The notes beneath the pieces are model-generated. The model saw only the letters and a list, made by a program, of their open reading frames with translations, was not told where the DNA came from and did no database searches. The position numbers and the translations under genes were made by a program. A stretch of DNA of 64,000 nucleotides from Batillaria attramentaria (Eukaryota; Mollusca; Gastropoda; Batillariidae): contig JACVVK020000196.1 in the NCBI GenBank assembly GCA_018292915.2, positions 117,001 through 181,000 on the forward strand, in the 5' to 3' direction. Below, piece after piece: positions 21,517-35,400 of the stretch; the first letter of the stretch is position 1, and every line of letters starts with the position of its first letter.

Positions 21517-24500
21517 CATGCAGGTGGGGATGCAAATGTTCATACTGAGGTCATCACTGATGCCACCACAAAGCATACTAGGTATTTTTTACACTGGGCA
21601 CAGCAGACAACCAACTAGTTGTTGCAGGGCCCATGAAATCGTCCATGAAAGTGGGTAACATCTTTTTCTGCTATATTTGGGTGATATCAAGGACAGGGCA
21701 GCAAGAAATAGGCCAGCACAAATATTTGGCCCCAGCTGGGAATCGAACTCTTGACCCAAGCACTGAAAGTTTGAAGGTCTACCGCTTGACTGTCCCAGCT
21801 CCCAGTCCATGAAACAGGAAAAAAGGTACAGTCAAACCTGTGTAAGGCGGTCACCCAAGGGACTGGGTCAAACTGACCACCTTAGACAGGCTGGACCGGG
21901 TTATCCAGGGTGTCATGTCAACAGCTAGTGTGTCAGGGGATCCTCTGGGGTGACCAGGTTAGACAGTGGTTTGGCTTATACAGGTGACCGCCTTGGCAGG
22001 TTCGACTGTACATATATGTACTACAATCATGAAGTCATTTCCCACCAACATCTTGATTCTTTGTGCTCAACCCTCTGCCACTGCCCATAACTAAAACTGA
22101 AATTGAACCCACCAACAAAAAAAAAAAACTGGGCCTACCCTGAGCTACTGTGTACCAAAGGGTGGGCAGGTGTTTGCGAGTTTAACGTTCTTTTTCCACC
22201 TCGTTTGGGTGATATCAAAGACAGGGCAACGAGGAAAAGGCCAGCACACATTTTTGGTCCCAGCCGGGGTTTAAACTCACGACCCGAGCATTGAGAGTCC
22301 AACACTCTACCATTCGGCTATCCCGGCTCCCCCAGCGTACCAAAACCAATGAAAAGTTGAACAGAGAATAAATTTAAAATCTTATTCAGCGGAACTGCTG
22401 GTTACCACAAATACATACGCAATGCTCCATAATCAATGTTTGGTAAGTGCTCAGTCAGCACATATTCAAATTAGCACTAAAACTTACAAACATGCACAAA
22501 ACTTAACTCTCAAGAGTCACATGCACCACTGGAGATACACAGACGTTCAGAACTATTAGCTCCCCTCCCTTGCATCCACATGATCTTAAAAAAGAAAAAA
22601 AAAGAGAGAGAAAAAAAGAGAGATATATCCTCACATCAATGAAACGCTTCAGGTTCTTCACTTCTTTCTGCATCTTCAGGTAAGACGTCTTTTTCTCATT
22701 GTAACAACGCGTGATCTCCTCCGGATCCCCTTGGCTGTAACAAGTCATATCATAAAAAATCAATAAACAACATTGATGATAATATAATTTTTCTCAATTA
22801 AAGGAATTTGTCAGAGTGGATTTTGAAAAAAAAAAAAAAAAAAAAAAGATCTCAATTCAGGCACCCAGACAGAACAGTTTCAACCACTGATGCCAGACAT
22901 TAATTTTTAGTAATTTTCTCTTAACCTTTGCCGTACACTGCCTGAAAACTTGCGCGCCGTACGTCGTGGGTGCAAACATACCCATGCTTTTTAAGAAGGG
23001 GAAAAAAGTATGATTATACAATGTTTTTTTCTTGTTTAGTTGTTTGTTTACCAACAAAATCAAACATGTTTTGGCATGCACCTCCCCAATACCTTTTTTA
23101 GCAAAGTCACGATGTTTTGTGGATCTAGCATGAATATTGTCTGAGCTTGCACGTTTGAACGAACGTGTGGGTGCAACTGTACCCACGACGTACGGCGAAG
23201 GTTAACTCAGTAATACAGAAATGCTCCACAACCTACAGGATGGTACAGCAAAGGTAAATGTATTCACCTCTTTTCCTCTTTCTCAATGCGAAGGGTAATC
23301 TGGTTGATTTCACTGGCCAAATTTTGAGACGTCCTTCGTGTATTCCTCTCAGGAGCAATCTCTGCAGCCTTCGCTCTGTCTTCCTGCAAATGTAAAAATG
23401 ACCTTTGACCCTGGTAGTACTGAGCCTGGAATATTTCAGGCTACCTCTATGGCTTTTTCAGCATAAGACAAATTAATTCAGCAAGACGAGGGTTAACGTT
23501 ACATCCAATCGCAAAGCATTCACATAGATTAGAAATGGCCAGTCATCATCATCACCACCATCATCATCGTCTCTTAGACACCTGCACATTGACAGCCTAG
23601 AAGGCCTCACTCTGCAACACAAATATCAAGGACGGAAGGAGTCAGTTACAGGGCTTGCAGCACACTTAAACGCTTAGTAGGATTTGAATTTTTGCTCACT
23701 ACTATTAGCTGGTTCACAGAAGCTGTAGAGAGCACTGTCTCGCATTCAGAGCTCTACTAATCAATGAACTGAAGACACCGGCCCCCGTAGTGTAGTGGTT
23801 AGCACTTCGGACCATGGACCGGGAGACCCGGGTTCGAGTCCCAGCCGAGGCAAGCGGGATTTTTCCTACCTAGGTCGGCTCCTACCCAAAGCGGGTGTGC
23901 TATGGGCCCAATGGGGAGGCTGTTGCCACACAGCCGAGATTCACCCACTTCATGGGTGCGACTTGGGGGTGCTTCCCTTCATATGACACGTCTTATGATG
24001 TGGATGATATCACGACTGGCACCGCAGGTGCTGTAATTCCTGGGCCTGGTTAATACCGGGATATTTGTGACAGGCAGCGTGCAATGTGGCCCTGTCCCGC
24101 AGTCCCAAATGACACGGACCTCCATAGCATCATTTTACCATCATCCTTATCTCCATCATCATGCATAATAAAAATTGCCCCAGCGTCCGAGCCCTCCGTG
24201 GATTCCACCCATTACCAGGGAGGAATACCACTGGAGCCAGCAAAGAATTGTGGCAGCAAAAAAAAAAGAAAAAAAAAAAGAACTGAAGACAGATTACTTC
24301 AGTCATACAGGCACATTCACTAACGAAACTGTTGCTTGGCTTCTCTGAAGCCTAGTGATGTAACACAGAAATGGTAAATTTTAATCCAACAAGGGCCTAC
24401 CTCAATCTCCTTTTTCATCTCTTGGACCTTCTTCCGCTCCTGTTTAATGTTCTTCTCCTGTTCACTCAGTTTTGTCTCGTAATGCTTGCGGTGCTGTTTG

Positions 24501-27500
24501 GCCGTGTCCAGTTCCGTTTCCACGGCACTCAGTTCCTCCTGGAAAAGAAATTGGCATCGTCATCACGTCACTCAAAAGTTTGCTGTCAACAATCTACCGT
24601 CCTTAACCCTGATCTTGCTGAATTGATTTGTCTCATGCTGAAAAAGCCAGAGAGGTAGTCTGGAATATTCCGGGTTCAGCACTACCAGGGTTAACAAAAT
24701 GAGTAAAACTGGTGATGATGCCCATATTATTATGGCAAATAAGGTGTTTGGATTGGAATCCAGCAGGGGTAGAAATGATCCATGATGAAAAAAGAGGAAA
24801 ATTTTCAGAGGAGTGGCGAAGCCACGACTGCGTAGCACTAAACTGAAGGCACCCAACACCTGGGTCTGGGCATCCCCCCCACCCCTGAAAATTTTTTAAA
24901 TCTAGATAAAAATCTGTGCAATCTGGTGCACTGACTGCAAAATTGCACACAATCTAGGATGAAAAAAAATCAGAAAAGACATGCTACTTTTTGTTTTATC
25001 ATACCATCAAACAGCTTTGTTTCTGTGGTCTGTATTCAATCTCACACAACCCTTGAAAGAGCATGTTCCCCACAATGACAATGCTTGAGGTCACTCATGC
25101 ATCATTCAGACTACTCTCAACTTCAGCGCGTTACAGGATCACATATACTATCCTGTTAACAAGATTTTAAAATTTCACATAATTCAGTCAGATGAAGCAA
25201 CTGTAAAAATGCACCCCATGGATGCCCAGAGGTGAGAGTACTTGTAACATTACTGAACAAAAGTGGTCATGCTAGGGAGACAAAATGGCTGATTGGGTGT
25301 GTGCACTAGGTTGTGTGCAAAACCGCACACACACAAACAAGGCAGCCAGAGCTTGCTTGCAGCCATCACAGACCTTAAGAGGAATGTCACTGTCTGTGCG
25401 TTTCTTCATTTCCGCTTCAATCTCCTTGAACTGTTTCTCTGCCTCACCGCACTGTTGCTGCTTCTCTTCTAGTGTACGCAAAGCCATAGCTCTACGTTCC
25501 TGTAGGGTTGTGATCTGCGTGGTGTACGCTCGGACATCCTCTTCCTGCAATAGAAAATAGAGCAGTAGAATGAGATGAGAGCTGACAAGATATTGGACAT
25601 CTTAGCCCTGAAAGTGGTAAGTGATCACCACACTAAAAAGTATATAAATCCTTTTCCAAGCCCCCCTTTTTTTTCTTCTTTTTTTTTTAACTCCAAAGAT
25701 GCCACAGTACAGGACCCCCTAAGCTTTCAGCTCAATACAAAATACTTTACTTGACAGATATAAACTCAAGAAGAAGCATGAGATGCTAAATTAAGAACAT
25801 TTCTCTCAAGGTGGAAATCTGTGTGTGTGTGTGTGTGTATGTGTGTGTGCGAGCGCGCGTGTGTGTGCACGCGCACGTGTGTGTGCATGTGCAGACAATG
25901 AATGGGGAAGTACAGGTTGAAAACTGACCAGCGTAGAGATGTCCACCGGAGCAGGATCCTCAACACAGCGCAGCTCGTTGAGTTCCTGAAAATCAAGGAA
26001 AGGACCAAACATTCTTTATCCTGCATGCATGCAAACTCTATTCCAATCATTTGTTCAGAAGAAACTTTCTAAACCCCTCACAAAAGCAAAATTAACTCTT
26101 TCGCCACCTCAGGCGACTTTAGTCGATGTGCCATTCGGCCACCACAGGCGATGATAGTCGACCTTCAAGGGTCATGTGAAAGCCAAAAGGACCGTATTTC
26201 ACAGGTACAGTGTTTCAACAAAGATATCTTACCACTGTCAGGGGCGCACAACACCCCATCCTTCACCCCTTGACTGATTTTATAATGGTACACACCCAAA
26301 CTGTTCAAAACCGAACCCTACCCTACCCTCTTACATTATCAACAGAATTAATTCTTGTCAGCATACCCGCTGAACAGCATCACTGACAAGGACTGTCTCA
26401 CTTTCCACTCACGTATTTAAGGTTGGTGATAGTCTCTCCGATCTTCATCAGCTGCGTCTCGCACTTTTTCTCCTCCCGGGCATTGGCTGCGATGTCTTTG
26501 CTCAACACCGACCTTCGCTGTGCCAGATCCTTCACCTGAGGTGCGCAAAGTGACATGATTGGCCAGAGTAATTAACTGTAATAAGTTGAATGAACGTCTG
26601 TTTCCCTCAGCAACTAGTGGGTGACAAGGAAAGCTGGAGGAGAGAGAGATGTCTGGTGGTCACCTGGTCCAGCAAACTACGATAGCAGCAAGAGTGCCGG
26701 ACCGAACTACTAGCATTAAAGTTGAAGGGGCTGATGCTACCATTTTTAATACTACTACTACTACTACTTAGTATTGTATAGGCGCTTTACCCAATTTCGT
26801 GAATCGGCTCAAAGCGCCGCGAAATGAACCCAACACGCACGCTCACGTGAATCACACGCATTCTCTCACAGACTGGACATAACCACATTACAATCACGTG
26901 GTGCGAAGGGACAGCTCATCTATTTAAATTTTGGAATCTGAAATTGCGTAATTTATTTTTCAAAAATTTGGTGGGCTGAACATTTCCAAAGCAGAGGGGG
27001 AGGAAGCCGGAGTACCCGGAGAGAACCCCCCGACGATCGGCCCGAATGAACGGTGCCACATGCGACAAGGACAAATTCTTTGCCCCGAGTGCATTTTTAT
27101 GCTCACAGATCGTTCTGAACTGTTTTCGTGGTATCTGTCAACACACCCCTTTGACACCTGGATAGTGACAGCGTCTGTAATGCTGCCACTGAGTCAAACA
27201 GAAGCGTACTTGATGATGCGGCGACCACACTGAGCAGTAGTAGAATTTGTACGTTTGACAGCTCATGCAAAGTTCAAACAACATTGTATCACATTAAGAG
27301 GTGTACTAATTATTAACATAGAGTGTTTCAACTGCACAGTTGCACTCACGAGCTAAACTGTTCCAAAAGCACAAGTTGGCTTAGCCCGTTTGAACACCCC
27401 GATACTTCTGTTCATACACAAGAACTGTGAACACGCCCCCACCCCCCTCCCCACACACACACACACACACAAAAGTACAGCAATTTGTGTGTGCAACCCT

Positions 27501-28702
27501 CCCCCGACCCCCATTTTTTTTTTTTTTAATTTAAATTTAAATCCCTACCAACCAACTTCCACTTCTCCGAGAGCTGAAATGAAATTTTTCCATTTTTCTT
27601 TTGGCCCTAACATCCACATCGTAAGACTGTCTCGGTTACACTCATGCAACTCTAGATAACCATAGCCCTGTTCCTCACCTCCTGTGCCAGTCGTTCTAGC
27701 TCACGCTTCTGGTGAATGATCTCCTCCTCGACATCAGAAGTCAGAAAGCGTGCAGTTGTCATATCTGTCGAGTAGTAGCGGAAGGTCGGAAGGCAGAAGA
27801 GCTGGTCTCCTTCTCTTGTGAAGGCCTTGGGAAATATCACGGTTTGTGAAAACAAACTAAATGACAAATACATGTGCAAGACCTTAAAAGGGCTTCCTGG
27901 AGGACAGAAGAGATGGTGTGAGTGTGTGTGTGTGTTATGACTGAGGGCGTGCACATTTTGTGTGATGCGTGTGACTGAAATGCACTATATTTATGTAGCA
28001 CCGTTCATTCGGGCCGATCGTCGGGAGTTCACTCCGGGTACCCCGGCTTCCTCCCCCTCTGCTTTGGAAATGTTCAGCCCACCGAACTTGAAAAATAAAT
28101 GCAATTCTAAATTCCGAAATTTAAATAGCTGAGCTGACCCTTTGCACCACGTGATTGTCATGTGTTTATATCCAGTGTGTGAGAGAATGTGTGTGATTCA
28201 CATGAGCATGCGTGTTGGGTTCAGTTTGCGGCGCTTTGAGCCGATTCATGAAATTGGGTTTAAAGCATCTATACAATACTCATTATTATTATTATTATTA
28301 ACTTCCAGGCAGCCCATAATTTCACAAAAGAATTAGGAGCACAGAGAAAAACAAACTCTGCATTAGATTTTTTTTCCTTTCAAAGTTTGAGCCATATGCG
28401 CTGTGAAGGTTGCAGGTCAGGCTGGTATGGCCAAAACTTTGGCCTTTTGCAAATGCAAGGTAAGACAAACACTGAAACTATTACCTCCTTGCAGTTTGTA
28501 GGTGGTCGGCGCATCATAACTGTTCGAGCCTCACCTGCATCCGCGATAAGAATGACGTTCTCAACACCCCGCTGCAAAGAAAGACCATTAATCCTTTCAA
28601 AAGTAATGCCAGATGAAGTTGTGGGTCAAAACTATGGAAAATTTGGGGTGGGGGGTACAGTGTGGGGTTGTCACATTACATACACACACTGGCATTAGTA
28701 TC

Positions 28703-28767
<65 letters not shown>

Positions 28768-28845
28768 TGTGTGTGTGTGTGTGTTGTGTTGTGAGTGTGT
28801 GTGTGTGTGTGGTGTGTGTGTGTGTGGTGTGTGTGTGTGTTGTGT

Positions 28846-28894
<49 letters not shown>

Positions 28895-28896
28895 AC

Positions 28897-28949
<53 letters not shown>

Positions 28950-29068
28950 TGTGTGTGTGTTGTGTGTGTGTGTGTGTGTGTGTGTTGTGTTGTGAGTGTG
29001 TGTGTTGTGTGGTGTGTGTGTGTGTGGTGTGTGTGTGTGTGTTGTGTTGTGAGTGTGTGTGTGTCTGT

Positions 29069-29113
<45 letters not shown>

Positions 29114-29391
29114 TGTGTGTGTTGTGTTGTGAGTGTGTGTGTTGTGTGTGTGTGTTGTGTTGTGAGTGTGTGTGTTGTGTGTGTGTGTTGTGTTGTGAGT
29201 GTGTGTGTGTTGTGTTGTGAGTGTGTGTGTGTGTTGTGTTGTGAGTGTGTGTGTTGTGTTGTGAGTGTGTGTGTGTGTGTGTTGTGTGGTGTGTGTGGTG
29301 TGTGTGTGTGTTGTGTTGTGAGTGTGTGTGTGAGTGTGTGTGTGTGTTGTGTTGTGTTGTGAGTGTGTGTGTGGTGTGTGTGTGTGGTGTG

Positions 29392-29457
<66 letters not shown>

Positions 29458-32400
29458 TGTGTGTGTGTGGTGTGTGTGTGTGTGTGTGTGTGTGTGTTGT
29501 GTTGTGTGGTGTGTGTGTGTGTGGTGTGTGTGTGTGTGTGTTGTGTTGTGAGTGTGTGTGTGTCTGTGGTGTGTGTGTGTTGTGTTGTGTTGTGTGTGTG
29601 TGTGTGTGTGTGTGTGTCTGTGGTGTGTGTGTGTGTGTTGTGTTGTGAGTGTGTGTGTTGTGTGTGTGTGTTGTGTTGTGAGTGTGTGTGTTGTGTGTGT
29701 GTGTTGTGTTGTGAGTGTGTGTGTTGTGTGTGTGTGATGGGAGGATTGAAGGGGGGGGGGGGGGGTGAAGAGGGTGCTGTTGACAACAACAACAAAAAAG
29801 GCAAGTAAATGTATCAGTGTTGTAGACAAAGTGGTGTTTAAAAAAAAACAAAAAAACTTTGTCACACAGAAACTCAAGAAAATGTTACCTGATCTATAAG
29901 AGCGTTTGCAACAACTGGGTCCTCGCACTGGAGGATATCCAGGACAGTCGGGAACTGGCTGTTCCGGACACACTGCAACAAGTACATGGGACAATGTACA
30001 CTCAAGCGATTGAAGTTTGAGGCAGCGAAGCAGATTAATTGGAATTTAATGAATAAAATATTCACATTATACATAATTATTAAAATATCTTTCTGCAATT
30101 ACTCATTACACAAGTCTTCACGACAACCACCACAGCACACCAGTAATATATCCCCCCACTCCCCCTACAATTTTGTAGAAAAGGAGATTTAGAGCCTACA
30201 AAAACACTTGCCTGAATTATATAAGTTATGAACTTATCTGCCCTTCGACTTGACAGTGCCAGATCAACCCTTTTCCCGAACTAATGAATGTATGCATACG
30301 TCAGGGACCTACCAGTATAAACTGCATTTCCAAATGCACGGTTAAAGCAATCATTTTGTGCACTCCGCGTATGCTGTGCATTTAACTTTGCCAAAAGAAT
30401 AAAAGTGAGTTTGTGGAATAATTTTTTTTTTTAACCAAAGCATGTAAGTTCACATTAAATAGGGCAGAGAGATCGTTCATGCAACTTTAGAAAATGTGAA
30501 ATCACATTGGGTAATCCCACTGGAGGGCAACCACAACTCTTGTTTGAATTCGGCCAATCGCTGTGCGAAGCTGAATGCCATGCACATCACATGAATGGTT
30601 TTTGCACAGACTCAGTCCGCTTATGGAGATAACCAGAACGCAAGACTAGCTGTAATTAACCTCTGCCTTTCCCCTTGTGTAAATCAAAACTGTTATACTC
30701 ACAAACTTTGACACATCATGCCTCTGGTCCTGTAAAAGACATCAAACAAACGCAATGACCTCATAATGACTGAAAAAGAACACTTTGCACTTTCCAAACA
30801 AACCTTTTTTTTTTCAGTATTTCTTCTCTTCCATATTTCTAAGTTCTCACATAATTATTATGACTGCAGACTCAAATGAACCTATGCAGGATGTAAGCAA
30901 CTATAGAAAAATCATAGAGGTAGGCAAGTCTTTAACGGTAAAAGGCATATATATATGCAACACACAACTAGTGGACCAACCCGAAATCTGCAGGTGATGA
31001 TGGCCGGGCGTCGACGATTGGGACACTCCTGGATGAGGATCTGCTCGAGGAGCTTCTCATCATGATGGTCGTGACAGACAAATGAGTGAATCAAGGCACG
31101 CAGGCAGGCCTCAACACCCAGGCTCCATGACTGATCTGCCAGCTGGAAACAGGCACCTGAAACAGTATCACGACTTAAGTGCCCATGCCCCACGAAATAA
31201 TAATACTTAAACAGGCACCTGAAACAGTATCACGACTTAAGTGCCCATGCCCCACGAAATAATAATACTTAAACAGGAACCTGAAACAGTATCACGACTT
31301 AAGTGCCCATGCCCCACGAAATAATAATACTTAAACAGGCACCTGAAACAGTATCACGACTTAAGTGCCCATGCCCCACGAAATAATAATACTTAAACAG
31401 GCACCTGAAACAGTATCACGACTTAAGTGCCCATGCCCCACGAAATAATCATACTTAAACAGGCACCTGAAACAGTATCACGACTTAAGTGCCCATGCCC
31501 CACGAAATAATAATACTTAAACAGGCACCTGAAACAGTATCACGACTTAAGTGCCCATGCCCCACGAAATAATAATACTTAAACAGGTTGATTCCATCTT
31601 TTCTAAGCCAGTACTAACACAGTGTGTCAGGAAGAACAAGTAGAAGAGGGTAAGCATGCATGTCAAAAGTGTTTGACACTTTTTGTGACTCTTAACCATG
31701 TGTCACCCGAGAGTTGAACAGACAAGCGTTTAAACGGCACTGCTCACCAAGTGGTCCACGCGGCTTCTGATGGAAACGTCCTTGCCTGTGCCACTCATCT
31801 ATTTTGGCGATAGCGCTGGGCACCCAGGCGCCGAAACGCTTCAACCTGTTGCTGCGTGCAGACTGAAGCGTCTGCAGGTTCCTGTGGCACATGTCCTTCT
31901 CATTCTGTTTCACTTTCTCGTCTCTCCTGCAACACCACAAATGGATTATGTCAGTCTGGCCTGAGTGTAGGGAAGTGCTTAGCTGTTGGTATAGATCATC
32001 ATTCCTCTTTACTCCTTGTGGAGCATAGGGCCTCGACAGTTCTTCTCCACTTCCTGCGGTCTCTGGCTGCTGTTTTTGCAGCCTCCCAGGTTTGGCCGGC
32101 GGCTTTCAGCTCGTCCTGGAAGCTACGCCTCCATGTCTGCTTTGGGCGCCCCCTTTTTCGCTTTCCTTGTGGGTTCCAGTCAAGTGCTTGTCAGGTGACA
32201 TTAGACTGGCTCTTCCGCAAGGTGTGTCCAACCCATCGCCACTCTGTTGGTATACAAGTGGTTTTTTTTCAGGAAATTCAGGCAGCTGCCCCCAGGGGTT
32301 GCACATCACCGCTGTTCAGCGCCACCCAAAACCTATCCTATTGTATCAATTTTGCTGGGGGAGGAAAGCCAGAAAACCAGGGAGAGAAACCCCCGATGAG

Positions 32401-35400
32401 CAGTCCAGCAGCAAGGAAAAACCGGTATCACACATCACAAGCTTGAAATGGGCTCGAAACCCACGCTTCATCGCCGTGACAGTGGTTACGGCCATTCAGT
32501 AGCGCTGCTGCTAGATCCCACACGCTACCTATTAGACCACCGGTCACCCCAAAGGTGTGGGTGTGCAGGTGCATGCGCACATTTGTCTGTGTGTATAACC
32601 AATAAATGTGGTAATCAGGTCCTCAAAACTTCACAAGATTAAAAATAAAAATTGCAACAACAAATACACCACCACCCCCACTACCAATATGGCCAAAACG
32701 GTTGGCTGAAAAAGAGGAGTTGCTACCCACGACACACTGCCCACCCTATGCTGTGGGTGGCTGGTACCACTTGGCAATGCAGCAAAAAAGAAACCAGCAT
32801 AACCCATTTACCTGCGAATAATTCTGAAAAAGGAGATGCTACTCACGACACACTGTACACCTCCTCCTTGTATCGAGACACGGCTGCCTGGTACTGCTCC
32901 CGTTCATGGTGCGTTGTGCGCTGCCTGGATTCAGCGGATCTTATCTGTTCTTCCAGCATCTCCATTTTCTGCTGCCGTGCTCGACGTTCTGCTTCATAGT
33001 CATGCTGTGCTCTGAGAAACAACACACACACATGAAAACGTATTTTTACAGTAAAATGTCTTTCTCCTAGGTACTTACCAGATGACATGATGTATTTCAC
33101 TCCCACCTCCCCGCAGTTCCTGCTTATTTTAGGCGGAAAGACTAACAGGTTCATGTGGGGTATGAGGTGAATATGGGATCACACGTGACCAGGTTAGCTC
33201 ACAGTGGTACACGTGAACTCTCTCGAATTAAAGCCTGTGCTGGGGGTGGAACGATGGCTCTGACTGACATCATGAGGGTATTAGGGGAACTCATGTCATC
33301 TGGTGTAACTGTAGGAGAAACAAGAAAACAAAAACAAAAAACAAAACAATTTAAAAGAAACCCCTAACAGTTTTAAAGACATTCTGGTGTCGACCATTTT
33401 GCTGGCAATGTTTTATACCTGAGTGTCCAGCTTCTTCTACTGGCCTGAAAATTTTTTAAAAGTCAGATGGTGAAAACGTAACGATCCATTTCTGCTCTCT
33501 TTGTTTTCATGCTATGGCACTAGAGAGAAGACAGACAATGATGACTGCTAGGTCATACAGTCTTTCAAACCACCAGTAAAACATAATTTTAAAACTTCTG
33601 CTCACACTTTCAACAACGCAACTTACGTTTGTTGTAGTTCGTGGATGCGTGTCTGTATTTGCTCACGCTCTGATGTAGCACTCCTCAGGTCTCTCTCAAT
33701 GTTCTTTGTCTCATTCTAAAAAACAAAATGACAGGCAGAATGCACGAGTTACGATACAAAACAAAGACAAATACCAAGGATTGACAAATACCAAGGATTG
33801 GCTATGTTATGTCTGGACAGAATTGGAAAGTGTGACAGTAAAACTAACAGATCAACTCGAAACCACCATACCTTGACTCTGTAGTAGTGCTAGTCGCAGT
33901 GAAATGATGCAATATTTCAACAGTATTTCGATAAAAAAGCAGGCACAGGTGTTGCGCCAGTGTTTTGCATTTTGCGGTAGATGGATAGGATCAGTAAAAA
34001 TGCGTATGGAAGGTTTTTAATTTTTATGACATCAAGCCTGTGGAGGGAACCAAAGTGCCAGAAACTCATACAGAACGCTTTCAACTGTCACTCGACTGGC
34101 TGGTGACAAGTGCAACATGTCACGCATCGCTGACTGCCCTCAAGCGGTAATTAACAAGGGATTAGCCCAGCAAGCAGGGAGGCTGTCAAAGTGCTGACAA
34201 GTGGGTGCAATAGGGGCCATTTCAAAATGCGTACAAGTACGCAGAAGTCCATAAAAAATGCCTAGGACATCCCCAAAAATATGCAATAAACGCGACCCCT
34301 GAGACAGACACATAAATTCAAGCATGCAGCTTACCGAGGCAGCGCGTAATGCAATCTTTGCTGCATTGAACTTTTCCTTCTGCTCTTTGTGTAGAGGCAG
34401 CAGTTTCTCTGCTTCTACAGTCATTCTCTTCACCTCCTCTTGAAGCGCCTTATTTCTTCGTGAGCATTCTTCCACTTTAGCCTGAAATTACAGAAGCCGT
34501 ACATAGAGCAAAGAAAGTTGGCTTTGTTTTCTGTTTTCCCCACAGACAGCTCAATAATAATAATGAGTATTGTATAGGCGCTGTACCCAATTTCGTGAAT
34601 CGGCTTAAAGCGCCGCGAACTGAACCCAACACGCACGCTCACATGAATCACACCCATTCTCTCACACACTGGACATAAACACATTACAATCACGTGGTGG
34701 GAAGGGTGAGGTCAGCTATCTAAATTTTGGAATTTAGAACTGCATTAATTTTTCAAATTTGGTGGGCTGAACATTTCCAAAGCAGTTTAATTCTCAAAGC
34801 CTTGAAAAAATTGTCAGGCTTACAACACCACTGTGGAAAACTTTTCATCACATGCATCTCCCTGTGTTTCGCAATTAACTTGTGTCAAGATAATATTAAA
34901 ACAAAACAGAAAACTTGTGTGGCCTTAATACTGCCCCTTAGACTAACTTTTAAAGGGCAGGCGCTGGGTTTTTTTGTTTTTTTTTCAACTTGTCCAACCC
35001 CAAAACTTACTTTTGCCTGTTCTGCCTTTTCCACGAACTTTGGTAAACGTGCTTCCTCCACTCTCAAGTTTTTCTCCAGAGGTTCTAGTTTCTGCAAACA
35101 CAAAATTGATGAACTGGTGAATAACTTGGATACCAATGAGTAGGGTAAGGACCAGAATCAAACCTGATTACTTTCTTTAACCTACTGAAGCCTTATGAGT
35201 ATGCTACTTTGATTCTCCTACCCTACTAATCAGTTATGAATTTGAAGGCCCTCTGATGCAAGACACTGTTTCAAGCAGCACCGTTATTAGCCCAACACAC
35301 ATTTGGCATTCAGTGAAAATGGTAGGCCATTGAAACTGAAGGGTGAGTGGGTGTTTGGGGGTTTAACGTCCTTTTCCACCACATACGGGTGATATCAAAG

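Noticed and set aside
22260..22335. tRNA gene on the minus strand
   Set aside because: Same reason: it is the head of a repeated SINE family C element.
23778..23850. tRNA gene
   Set aside because: A and B boxes are present but there is no clear cloverleaf closure, and a SINE body plus A-tail follows.
28597..29994. Very long Thr-His and Cys-Val open frames in both directions
   Set aside because: They are translations of the GT/CA array and lie wholly in an SMC6 intron.
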